A stretch of 64,000 nt of DNA. It comes from Streptomyces sp. NBC_00576. GTDB taxonomy: Bacteria > Actinomycetota > Actinomycetes > Streptomycetales > Streptomycetaceae. Position 1 is the first letter of the stretch. Each line of letters opens with the position of its first letter. This document shows positions 8,092 to 15,531 of the stretch, in pieces. Below the pieces are notes generated by a model that saw only the letters and a list, made by a program, of their open reading frames with translations, had not been told where the DNA came from and did no database searches. The translations under genes were made by a program, and so were the position numbers. The stretch is from positions 3,348,001 through 3,412,000 of the forward strand of contig NZ_CP107780.1 in assembly GCF_036345175.1 (NCBI RefSeq), written 5' to 3'.

Positions 8092-8576
8092 GACTGGTGG
8101 CCCCTGGTCGGGTCGTCGATCGTCGGTACGCCGCCGGTCCTGTGGGCGTGCCGCACATCCTGGACATACGCGCGGGAGAACATCGCCGACAGGATCGCGA
8201 TGCCGCCGCGGTGGATGCGGATCTCGCTGTTCGTCGCCGATCCGGACAAGTGGATGCGGCGGCCGGCCGTCTTGGCGCCCATGGACCCCGTGGCTGAGGA
8301 CCGGGAGTCCTTGATCTTGCCGCGGGCGGTCCACCTCAGGTTCCAGTGGTCGACGGCGGTGCCGTCGTCGACGAGCAGTTTGACCATCGCCCGGTCCATG
8401 TCGAGGTGGATCTCGACGTCGTCGGGGAGGCCGGGGGAACGCAGGTCGAGGACGGCGGCGCCATGGCGGGCCTTGACCTCGAAGCGGCCGGCCTCGGTCC
8501 AGTCGCCGAGGTGCTTGACGAGGTCGTGGTCGGAGTGGATGCGCTCGGTGAAGGACGCTTCGGATATCTCAGGCAT
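8088..8576 (-). CDS. Conserved hypothetical protein coupled to the FAD monooxygenase
   Basis: The predicted protein has 162 residues. The ATG at 8576 is preferred because a GAGAGGA ribosome site lies just upstream, while the longer frame lacks one. The middle is beta-rich, with alternating LDL/IHLDMD/VKLLVDD and RIHLSGSATNSEIRIH segments, like repeats in DUF4097/DUF1707-type or adhesin folds. The tail is charged. No signal peptide or membrane span is seen. The 4-base overlap with the monooxygenase points to a shared role, perhaps as a partner or chaperone. I do not recognise a named family. Confidence 0.65.
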   Translation of the reverse strand: MPEISEASFTERIHSDHDLVKHLGDWTEAGRFEVKARHGAAVLDLRSPGLPDDVEIHLDMDRAMVKLLVDDGTAVDHWNLRWTARGKIKDSRSSATGSMGAKTAGRRIHLSGSATNSEIRIHRGGIAILSAMFSRAYVQDVRHAHRTGGVPTIDDPTRGHQS

Positions 8577-8630
8577 CTCGATGGTTCCTCTCTGTGCGGT
8601 GTCGCACTGACGATTCATAGTCACATTGAA

Positions 8631-8651
8631 ACTAGTATCTCGTCAACTAGT
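8631..8651. promoter_or_regulatory. Twin ACTAGT sites, probable PadR operator
   Basis: Two ACTAGT hexamers (8631-8636 and 8646-8651), each self-complementary and 15 bp apart, lie between the divergent start codons. PadR proteins usually bind paired AT-rich dyads in just such a divergent gap. The site would let the regulator control both the flavoprotein unit and itself. Confidence 0.6.
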
Positions 8652-8674
8652 TCACCTGAGGCTAAAGTCCTAGA

Positions 8675-9298
8675 GTGAAGCCCATGACCCCATCTGCTCC
8701 CCGCAGCTCGCCCCTCGCCCTGACCGTCCTGGCCCTGCTGCACTACCAGCCGCTGCATCCGTACGGCATCCAGCGGCTGGTCAAGGACTGGGGCAAGGAG
8801 CGGGTCGTCAACGTCAGGCAGCGTGCGGGCCTCTACCGCACGATCGAGCGACTCAATGGCGACGGGCTGATCGCGGTCCGCGAGACCGGGCGCGATCAGC
8901 AGTACCCCGAGCGGACCGTGTACGAGGTCACCGACGCGGGGCGCGAGACCGCCCGCGCCTGGCTGGAGACGATGCTCGCCGCGCCCAAGGAGGAGTTCCC
9001 GGAGTTCCCGGCCGCCCTCTCGAATCTTCTGCTGCTCACGTCCGCCGAGATGGCGGACGTACTGGAGCGGCGGGTCGACGCCCTCGCGGAGCAGCTCGAC
9101 GCGTTGGAAGCGTCCTTGGCCGCTGAGGCGGAGCAGGGGCTACCGCGCATCACCCGCCTGGAGACCGAGTACCTGCGGGCCATGACGGCCGCGGAGCTGG
9201 AGTGGGTGCGCGCGGTGGTCGAAGACCTGCGGGCGGGCAGGCTCTCGTGGTCGAAGGAGCAGCTGGACGCTTTCGCGGCGGGGCCGACACAGGAGTGA
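8675..9298 (+). CDS. PadR-family transcriptional regulator
   Basis: A 207-residue protein read from a GTG at 8675; the ATG at 8684 is an equally possible start. The N-terminal winged helix reads LALTVLALLHYQPLHPYGIQ, then an RAGLYRTIERLNGDGLIAV recognition region, and a YEVTDAGRE wing. The C-terminal half is a PadR-type dimerisation helical region. It is divergent from the FAD monooxygenase pair, with twin ACTAGT sites between. PadR proteins are commonly relieved by small aromatic ligands or drugs, which fits an aromatic hydroxylase target. The ligand is unknown. Confidence 0.9.
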   Translation: MKPMTPSAPRSSPLALTVLALLHYQPLHPYGIQRLVKDWGKERVVNVRQRAGLYRTIERLNGDGLIAVRETGRDQQYPERTVYEVTDAGRETARAWLETMLAAPKEEFPEFPAALSNLLLLTSAEMADVLERRVDALAEQLDALEASLAAEAEQGLPRITRLETEYLRAMTAAELEWVRAVVEDLRAGRLSWSKEQLDAFAAGPTQE

Positions 9299-9450
9299 AC
9301 CCACTCCCGCTACAGCTCCGGCAGCCCTCCGGCGGCCGCACTCGCCAGAGGCCTTGCGGAGTACGAACGCCGGGTGCTCATCGCGCTCCTGTCCATGCAC
9401 CGAATCGAAGCAAGTGAGGACCCTGTAAAGCCCTGGATAGGCTGGCTCTC

Positions 9451-10122
9451 ATGATTCGCGCAGTGGTCTTCGACGTCGGCGAGTGTCTCGTGGACGAGAC
9501 CAGGGAGTACGGCACTTGGGCCGACTGGCTCCAGGTGCCCCGCCACACCTTCGCAGCCGTGTTCGGTGCGGTCATCGCCCAAGGTCGTGACTACCGGGAG
9601 ACCTTCCAGGAGTTCCGGCCTGGTTTCGATCTGGAGGAGGAGCGCGGGAAGCGTGCCGCCGCCGGACATCCCGAAGCGTTCGACGAAGCGGATCTTTATG
9701 ACGACGTACGACCCGCGCTCGCTCAACTCCGGGCCGACGGGCTGTGGCTGGGCATCGCGGGCAACCAGACGGTCCGGGCCGGGAGAATCCTCCGGGAACT
9801 TTTCAGCGACGACGTCGATCTGATCGGGACGTCGGACGACTGGGGCGCAAGCAAACCGGACCCCGCCTTCTTCCGCCGCGTCGCCGAAGTCGTCCCGTTC
9901 ACAGACGACGAGATCCTGTACGTCGGCGATCGGGTCGACAACGACCTGCGCCCGGCGGTCGCGGCGGGCATGCACACCGCGTTGGTGCATCGCGGGCCTT
10001 GGGCAACGATCCAGTGGCGGACCGAGGAGGCGGAGAAGCTGCCGACGTTCAGGATCGAAAGTCTGCGTGAACTGCCCGCATTGATCCGGGACTTCAACAG
10101 CATCAGCGAGCCAGCGCGCTGA
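9451..10122 (+). CDS. HAD-superfamily hydrolase (subfamily IA-like)
   Basis: The protein has 223 residues. Motif I is VVFDVGECLVDE, in which the usual second aspartate (D+2) is glycine, as in some HAD-IA phosphatases. Motif II is the AGNQT region. The motif III lysine is in GASKPDPAFF. Motif IV is YVGDRVDNDLRPA. The protein is probably a small-molecule phosphatase or dehalogenase-like hydrolase; the substrate is unknown. The 3' end overlaps the convergent XRE gene by 20 bp. The 5' end of the gene is duplicated, in broken form, at 6719-6790. Confidence 0.88.
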   Translation: MIRAVVFDVGECLVDETREYGTWADWLQVPRHTFAAVFGAVIAQGRDYRETFQEFRPGFDLEEERGKRAAAGHPEAFDEADLYDDVRPALAQLRADGLWLGIAGNQTVRAGRILRELFSDDVDLIGTSDDWGASKPDPAFFRRVAEVVPFTDDEILYVGDRVDNDLRPAVAAGMHTALVHRGPWATIQWRTEEAEKLPTFRIESLRELPALIRDFNSISEPAR

Positions 10123-11332
10123 CCGTCGTCGACCAGCCGTACAGCCGGTCGTCCAACTCCCGTACGCACCGCTTGTGCTGGTGCGGCACCAACGCCCGCC
10201 GCACCTCGCGCACCCTGTCCATGCCCATCGCATACCAGGTACGTTCCAGCTGATCGAGCGCCCGCAGCGCATATCGGCACGCGGCCTCGGGGTCGTTGGC
10301 CGCGGCCTCGACGGCGGCCAGGTCGCCCAGGATGACGGTTGTCTGCTTCTCCTCGCCGGAGCTGAGTGCGTCGAGGACGCCGAGCAGCGTTTCGCGGGCT
10401 TGTGGCAAGTGCCCTGCCGTGAGCTGCGTGTTGCCCTTGAAGGCGGCCAGCCGTGCGGGGCTGAACCAGTCCAGCCATTCGGGCGATGCGTGCTCAGAGC
10501 CCGAGGCCAAGACATCTTCGGCGTGCCCGATCAGATGCAGTGCGGTGCGGGAGTTGCCGCACCGGGTCTCGCATTCGGCCTCCACTGCGTCGAGCCACGC
10601 CAGGAGCTCTGCGGAGGCGGGGCCACGGCGCGCGTAGGTTCGGGCTGCAGTCATACGCTCGGCAGCCTCGTCCCGGCGACCGTCCCGCCCCGGGATGAAC
10701 GCGGTGTGGGCGAGAATCGCCGAGCCGAGCAGCGGCGCATCTGCTTCGGCTGCTGCTTGCAGCGCGCGAAGCAGTGTCTGCGCGGCGCGCTCCGGCTCAC
10801 GCAAGTCGAAGAACTCGATCCGGCCGGCAAGCATGAAGGTCTCGGCAAGCGCAGCCGCAACGGCCGTACGCGTCTGCCCCGCCGTCTCCGGCAGAAGCGC
10901 ACACCCGAGGGTCGCGTGCGCAAGCACTGGCGGGTGCAGCGTGGCCGGAGCAACCGACCAATAGAGGCGACGGTGCGACCGCGTCACCACCGCATAGTCC
11001 GCTGCGACGGTGGCGGGCTGGAGAGGGGCCACGACCTGCGTAGGGATCGTGGCAAGACTGGCTGCCACGGGCGTCGCGGCAAGCACAGTGCGATGCCCTC
11101 TGTTCACGGCCACACCGTCCGGTGGCGTGAATCCCAGCGATTCAAGGTCCTGGCCGAGCGTACGGGTGAGCGCCTGCTGCACGTCCGGTTGCGGCCACGG
11201 CGGGTTCGGCGACTCCCAGCGCCGCACCTGCCGTACTCCCACGCCGAGAGCGTCGGCAAGTGCCTGCTGTGACGTGTACCCCGCGGCCAGTCGGGCCGAC
11301 TTCAGACGGGTGTTTCCTGCGGACCGGGCCAC
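10103..11332 (-). CDS. XRE-family helix-turn-helix regulator with helical repeat domain
   Basis: A 409-residue protein from a GTG at 11332. The N-terminal Cro/CI-type HTH reads RLKSARLAAGYTSQQALADA with GVGVRQVRRWE as recognition helix. The rest, from about residue 90, is a long series of alpha-helical hairpins like the TPR-like regions of Streptomyces XRE regulators. These large regulators often sit beside tiny genes they control, and here three overlapping small genes start 155 bp away on the other strand. Direct repeats in the gap are candidate sites. Function beyond DNA binding is unknown. Confidence 0.82.
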   Translation of the reverse strand: MARSAGNTRLKSARLAAGYTSQQALADALGVGVRQVRRWESPNPPWPQPDVQQALTRTLGQDLESLGFTPPDGVAVNRGHRTVLAATPVAASLATIPTQVVAPLQPATVAADYAVVTRSHRRLYWSVAPATLHPPVLAHATLGCALLPETAGQTRTAVAAALAETFMLAGRIEFFDLREPERAAQTLLRALQAAAEADAPLLGSAILAHTAFIPGRDGRRDEAAERMTAARTYARRGPASAELLAWLDAVEAECETRCGNSRTALHLIGHAEDVLASGSEHASPEWLDWFSPARLAAFKGNTQLTAGHLPQARETLLGVLDALSSGEEKQTTVILGDLAAVEAAANDPEAACRYALRALDQLERTWYAMGMDRVREVRRALVPHQHKRCVRELDDRLYGWSTTVSALAR

Positions 11333-11410
11333 TGTTCCACCTCCTAGAGCACTGCCGACAGTGTCACAGTGAGCCCTCCTCCATGTCAGCCTTCACTCGA
11401 AAAGGTCACC

Positions 11411-11451
11411 AGAAGTCCCTTTAGCGGCAACGCAAAGCCCTTTAGAAGTCC
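11411..11451. promoter_or_regulatory. Interleaved direct repeats between XRE gene and small-gene operon
   Basis: AGAAGTCC (11411-11418 and 11444-11451) and CCCTTTAG (11417-11424 and 11438-11445) each occur twice in the 155-bp divergent gap, in swapped order. That arrangement is consistent with two bound regulator dimers. A link to the XRE protein is inferred from position. Confidence 0.4.
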
Positions 11452-11487
11452 TCGTTATGGGGACTTGACGCGGCCACCATTAACGCC

Positions 11488-11823
11488 ATGACCACAGGTC
11501 GCAACGTGCGCTACGCAGCCCAGACCCTCAAACGGGTAAGAGCCTGGTTCTCGGGACCACGCACACCCAACAAGTCCGCCCGTACGGGCCTCTTACCGAA
11601 GGTCGTCCAGCACCCGGCACCCCGTTACCCATCACCCCAGATGTGGGAAGCCATCCTCGCCGGAGCCCGACGCCGCAGGGCGCCGCAGGCGGAGTCCCCC
11701 ACCATTCCACCTCCCTTCGAGGCACAGTCGCATGCTGATGGGCTCGTTCGCGCCTACGTGCTGCTGCCTACGGGGTCACAACAGACGGCGCTTCGACAGC
11801 AGTTGAACGGAGCTGGCCGATGA
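11488..11823 (+). CDS. Small basic hypothetical protein
   Basis: The predicted protein has 111 residues, is rich in arginine and proline, and has no recognised domain. It begins NVRYAAQTLKRVRAWFSG and ends RAYVLLPTGSQQTALRQQL. The ATG at 11488 is the first in frame. Its stop overlaps the next start (ATGA), the first of two such couplings in a three-gene unit divergent from the XRE regulator. Codon third positions are less GC-rich than in neighbouring core genes, consistent with accessory DNA. Confidence 0.55.
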   Translation: MTTGRNVRYAAQTLKRVRAWFSGPRTPNKSARTGLLPKVVQHPAPRYPSPQMWEAILAGARRRRAPQAESPTIPPPFEAQSHADGLVRAYVLLPTGSQQTALRQQLNGAGR

Positions 11824-12029
11824 GCACGGGGAAAGTCAGGGCGGCCGCTCAGCAGGTCGAAGACACCATGCTGCGCGCCTACCGCCTCTGGTTCGAGCAC
11901 GCCCGCAAGTGCGACACCTGCAAGCGGGTGACCAGCGCGCGGGACGGCTGCGAGGACGGGCGGGAGCTATGGGGTACGTACCGCCTCTCGCGGATCGCGC
12001 ACCCCGAGGAGAAGGGGCAGCCGTCATGA
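11820..12029 (+). CDS. Small CxxC hypothetical protein
   Basis: The 69-residue protein has a central HARKCDTCKR segment followed by DGCEDGRELWGTYR, giving three cysteines that could hold one metal or a disulfide. The first half is an amphipathic helix. Proteins of this size and CxxC pattern are widespread beside XRE regulators in Streptomyces. Start and stop both overlap neighbours by 4 bases, so it must be co-translated with them. No function is assigned. Confidence 0.6.
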   Translation: MSTGKVRAAAQQVEDTMLRAYRLWFEHARKCDTCKRVTSARDGCEDGRELWGTYRLSRIAHPEEKGQPS

Positions 12030-12286
12030 CCTGGAAGGTCGAGCGCACCCCCGGCCGCCCCCTCCACCGCACCGAAGACAACCGCTTCGCCCTCCCTCTC
12101 CGTCTGACCCGCACCGGCGACCAGCCCACCGACACGACCCTGACCCTCACCCCCGCCGAGGCCGAGCACCTCCACGCCGCCCTGTGCCGCGCCCTCGACG
12201 GCCAACCGGCACCACCGTCCGCACTGGACTGCCGCAGCCCCGTCCAGACGTCACCCGGCACCTCGCACATCATGGGCCGCGCGTAG
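12026..12286 (+). CDS. Small hypothetical protein, third gene of the coupled unit
   Basis: An 86-residue protein from the ATG at 12026, which overlaps the previous stop. It contains a beta-rich stretch (RFALPLRLTRTGDQPTDTTL) followed by a helix (TPAEAEHLHAALCRAL), a pattern seen in small Streptomyces proteins of unknown role. The C-terminal 30 residues look disordered. The three genes are likely made in fixed ratio. Confidence 0.55.
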   Translation: MTWKVERTPGRPLHRTEDNRFALPLRLTRTGDQPTDTTLTLTPAEAEHLHAALCRALDGQPAPPSALDCRSPVQTSPGTSHIMGRA

Positions 12287-12410
12287 GACGTACGCCTCCC
12301 GATGGCCGCCGTTCCGAGGTACGACGGAATGGGCGGCCATCAGCGCGAGCGCACCCTGGCGACGGGACGGGCCACCACGCGCAATGCAAGCGCCCAGAAC
12401 CGCCACCTAG

Positions 12411-12942
12411 TAGTGCTCTGACCACATTGGTTCGCCGGGTGGGCCTTTGGAGCGGCTGGATGGTGACGTTCGTTCCAACCGCTGGAGGTGTGGTGGCCGA
12501 GCTTGTGCGGGTGCGCCGACTGACCGATCAGGAAGGGCAGAAACTGCAGCAGATCGTGCGCCGGGGCAGTACCAGCTCGGTGCGCTATCGAGGGGCGATG
12601 ATGATGCTGGCCTCGGCCGGCGGAAACCGCGTCCCGCTGATCGCCCAGCTCGTCCAGGCCGACGAGGACACCGTCCGCGATGTGATCCACCGCTTCAACA
12701 AGATCGGCCTGGCCTGTCTGGACCCTCTGTGGGCGGGAGGCCGTCCCCGCCAACTCAGCCCTGACGACGAGGACTTCGTCATACAGACGGCCACCACCCT
12801 GGCCCTGCACCGCTACCCGCGCTGGCGCAACGCCAACGCCCGCCACCCCGACGTACTCGCCGCCCAGCGCAGGGAACGCGCCCGCATCCGCGGCGAGCAG
12901 GGCATCCACTGGGGCGGACGCCCCCTCGCCGCCGCAGTCTGA
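12411..12942 (+). mobile_element. Internally deleted IS630-family copy
   Basis: The sequence after TA at 12411 (GTGCTCTGACCACATTGG) looks like an IS630 left end. The transposase frame inside lacks its catalytic middle. No matching right inverted repeat is found before the next gene begins at 12954, so the right end seems lost or trimmed. The copy cannot move by itself. Confidence 0.6.
12493..12942 (+). pseudogene. IS630 transposase with in-frame internal deletion
   Basis: The first ~100 codons are the N-terminal HTH region (VRVRRLTDQEGQKLQQIV, then ADEDTVRDVIHRFN). The last ~45 codons match the usual C-terminus (YPRWRNANARHPDVLAAQ...IRWGG-like end). About 200 codons expected between them, including the DDE residues, are missing, yet the frame stays open to the normal stop. 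A ribosome site TGGAGG precedes the GTG at 12493. If made, the product would be a DNA-binding protein without catalysis. Confidence 0.75.
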
Positions 12943-12953
12943 CGGCCAGTGAC

Positions 12954-13364
12954 TCAGAAGCCCCGGAAGACACCGTCGTCGTCGACGGAACCGGCGAACT
13001 CCTCGAATTCCATGTTCGCGCCCGAGAGGCTGTTCTCAATGCTCCACAGCTCGGCTGCCACAACGCGGATACAACACCCACGATCACCCCGCAGGTCCAC
13101 CACAAGGAGCGGCAGTTCGGCCGAGGTGACAGCTGCGGAGTCCGCCAGCACAAGAAGGGGATGCCGGTACGAGGGATGGATCAGGTCGATGGCCTGGTCA
13201 GGCGTCAAGCCCTCGTACCTCCGGTCATCGACGAGCGCGACGTTGGCCAAGAAGCCGTCCTTGCTGGGCGAATACACTGCCGCCCGAAGAGCGTCCCAGG
13301 CACCGTCCGCCGAGAAGTCAGTGCGCACAACAAGGGCTTCCAAAGTGCAGGGGAGCTGCTTCAT
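12954..13364 (-). CDS. DUF6924-like hypothetical protein
   Basis: A 136-residue protein from the ATG at 13364. The pattern LVVRTDFSADGAWDAL at the start, a PLLVLADSA...LPLLVVDLRG core, and the NMEFEEFAGSVDDDGVFRGF end resemble the DUF6924 family common in Streptomyces. The role is unknown. It lies between two IS630 copies, and the intact one begins 48 bp upstream of the start, so its native promoter may have been separated or replaced. Confidence 0.7.
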   Translation of the reverse strand: MKQLPCTLEALVVRTDFSADGAWDALRAAVYSPSKDGFLANVALVDDRRYEGLTPDQAIDLIHPSYRHPLLVLADSAAVTSAELPLLVVDLRGDRGCCIRVVAAELWSIENSLSGANMEFEEFAGSVDDDGVFRGF

Positions 13365-13410
13365 GCGCGGACAGTACCGCCAAGCCGGTGAACCATTCTG
13401 GTGGCAGCAC

Positions 13411-14830
13411 TAGTGTGATGCGCCAGAAATATCGGGGCTAAGTCGCTAGCCTGTTTGTATGTCGCCGGGTCCTCGTGCTGTTGAAGTCACTCTGTCCGCT
13501 GAGGAGCGCGCGGAGTTGTCCCGTTGGGTCAGTGGGGTGGTGGCGCCACGTTTTGTGGAGCGGGCGCGCATTGTGCTGGCGTGCGCGGACGGTGCGCCGA
13601 ATGCGCGTGTGGCAGCAGAGGTCGGCGTGACGGTGTCGACGGTGAGGAAGTGGCGCGGGAAGTTCGCCGCTGAGCGGCTGGCCGGGCTTGAGGATGCCGC
13701 TCGTATCGGCCGACCGAAGGCCGACCTGGTCCTGACTGAGGCTGAGCGGGATCAGCTCATCCGGTGGGCGAGGCGGGCGAAGACGGCCCAGTATCTGGCG
13801 TTGCGCGCAAGGATCGTGCTGCGCTGTGCAGAGGGCGGGACGAACCGGCAGGCCGCGATCGACCTGGGTGTTGACGAGTCGACGGTGGAACGCTGGCGTG
13901 CGAGGTTCATCGTCAAGCGCCTCGACGGCCTGTCCGACGAGCCCCGGGTGGGCCGGCCGCCCTCGATCCTGCTCGATCAGGTCGAGGACGTCATCGTGGC
14001 GACCCTGGAGTCCACTCCGGGCAAGGACACGCACTGGTCAAGGGCCTCGATGGCCCAGCGCACGGGCCTGTCGAAATCCACCATCGGGCGGATCTGGAAG
14101 CGCTTCGACCTCAAGCCGCACCTCCAGGACTCCTTCAAACTCTCCACCGACCCGCAGTTCGTCGCCAAGGTTGTCGACGTCGTCGGCCTGTACCACCACC
14201 CGCCTGAGAAAGCTGTGGTGCTGTGCGTCGACGAGAAGTCCCAGATCCAGGCGCTGGACCGCTCGCAGCCGGTGCTGCCGATGATGCCGGGCATGCCCGA
14301 GCGGCGTACCCATGACTACTACCGGCATGGCATCACCAGCCTGTTCGCGGCCTTCAACATCGCCGACGGCACCGTCATATCGGCACTGCACCGCCGCCAC
14401 CGGGCGATCGAGTTCAAGAAGTTCCTGGTCACGATCGACAAGGCGGTGCCCGCCGGCCTCGACGTCCACCTCGTGTGCGACAACTACGCCACGCACAACA
14501 CCGCCGACATCAAGACGTGGCTGGGCAGGCACCCCCGTTTCCACGTCCACTTCACCCCGACCGGCTCCTCCTGGATGAACCAAGTCGAGCGGTGGTTCGG
14601 CCTGTTGACCGACAAGCTCATCCGTCGGGGCGTCCACACGTCCGTGAAGGCCCTGGAGGACGACATCGCCGCGTGGATCGACACCTGGAACGAGAACCCA
14701 CGGCCCTTCACCTGGACCAAGACCGCCGACGAGATCCTCAACTCCCTCGCCGACTACCTCACCAAGGTCGGAACCGACAACCAGAAAACAGAGAAGAACT
14801 AACCCTCAAGACTTCTGGCGCATCACACTA
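13411..14830. mobile_element. Intact IS630-family insertion sequence with TA duplication
   Basis: Perfect 16-bp terminal inverted repeats (GTGTGATGCGCCAGAA at 13413-13428 and its complement at 14813-14828) enclose one transposase gene. TA lies outside each end (13411-13412 and 14829-14830), the family's target duplication. Removing the element restores ACTAGT, in line with the CTAG preference known for IS630. The insertion point is the stop codon of the methyltransferase that follows. Confidence 0.93.
13459..14802 (+). CDS. IS630-family DDE transposase
   Basis: A full-length 447-residue transposase. The N-terminus has two consecutive HTH units with similar sequence (NARVAAEVGVTVSTVRKW and NRQAAIDLGVDESTVERW), then a GRPP linker. 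The catalytic triad is D in VLCVDEKSQ, D in LVCDNYATHN, and E in MNQVERWFG. With perfect end repeats, the copy looks recent and active. It carries out cut-and-paste transposition at TA. Confidence 0.95.
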   Translation: MSPGPRAVEVTLSAEERAELSRWVSGVVAPRFVERARIVLACADGAPNARVAAEVGVTVSTVRKWRGKFAAERLAGLEDAARIGRPKADLVLTEAERDQLIRWARRAKTAQYLALRARIVLRCAEGGTNRQAAIDLGVDESTVERWRARFIVKRLDGLSDEPRVGRPPSILLDQVEDVIVATLESTPGKDTHWSRASMAQRTGLSKSTIGRIWKRFDLKPHLQDSFKLSTDPQFVAKVVDVVGLYHHPPEKAVVLCVDEKSQIQALDRSQPVLPMMPGMPERRTHDYYRHGITSLFAAFNIADGTVISALHRRHRAIEFKKFLVTIDKAVPAGLDVHLVCDNYATHNTADIKTWLGRHPRFHVHFTPTGSSWMNQVERWFGLLTDKLIRRGVHTSVKALEDDIAAWIDTWNENPRPFTWTKTADEILNSLADYLTKVGTDNQKTEKN

Positions 14831-15475
14831 GTTCTTGGCCGCCAGCAATTGCAGCTCCTGGAATTGCCGCTTGTCGGTGGGCTTCGGCTCGCACAGCACC
14901 CGGGCGATCTCGCTCACGCCGACATCACGCAGCAGCCCCGCCAGGCGGTCGGGCGACCAGCGATAGGCCGTCATCACCGAGTGGTCGAAAGACTGCGTGG
15001 GGATCGCGGAGTCGTCGGTGGCGAAGCAGCTGATCAGCAGGTGACCGCCAGGGGCCAGGACCCGGGCGAACTCCGCGACCACGGTCGGGAGGTCCTGCGG
15101 TGGGATGTGGATGATCGAGGATCGCGAAAGCACCCCGCCCAGCGCGCCGTCCGCGATGTCGAGCGCCGCCATCGAGCCCACCTCGAACCGCAGCTCCGGG
15201 TTGGCCTCCTGGGCCAGCCCGATCATCGCGGGCGACGCATCGACACCGAAGGCACGCAGTCCCAACCGCCGTAGGTGAGCGGTGATATGCCCGGGTCCGC
15301 AGCCCAGATCCGCGACCTCGCCTTCCCCACCAGCGCGCACCGACTCGGCGAACGCGGCGAGCAGCGCACGCTCCAGCGGCCGGTCGCGCAGAGTGTCGGC
15401 GAAGTGCTGCGCGTAGCGCGTTGCGACGGCGTCGTAGGCGTCGCGGGTGGCGGGGAGGGAGTCCAGTTCGACCAT
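14828..15475 (-). CDS. Class I SAM-dependent methyltransferase
   Basis: The predicted protein has 215 residues. The ATG at 15475 opens VELDSLPATRDAYDAVATRY, the usual start of this family; an upstream extension would run into the ISL3 element. The SAM-binding motif I is VADLGCGPGHITAHL, followed by FGVDASPAMIGLA and a GGHLLISCF post-motif. The substrate is unknown. The IS630 element sits exactly at the stop codon without altering it, and an ISL3 element sits 120 bp upstream, probably separating the gene from its promoter. Confidence 0.88.
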   Translation of the reverse strand: MVELDSLPATRDAYDAVATRYAQHFADTLRDRPLERALLAAFAESVRAGGEGEVADLGCGPGHITAHLRRLGLRAFGVDASPAMIGLAQEANPELRFEVGSMAALDIADGALGGVLSRSSIIHIPPQDLPTVVAEFARVLAPGGHLLISCFATDDSAIPTQSFDHSVMTAYRWSPDRLAGLLRDVGVSEIARVLCEPKPTDKRQFQELQLLAAKN

Positions 15476-15531
15476 TCCGGGAATGTAGTGGGTGCCACTG
15501 ACACGGGCAGCGCCCGGAGCGACGCAACTCG

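Noticed and set aside
9299..9450. Remnant gene between PadR and HAD genes
   Set aside because: A few codons look protein-like but no frame or family could be supported.
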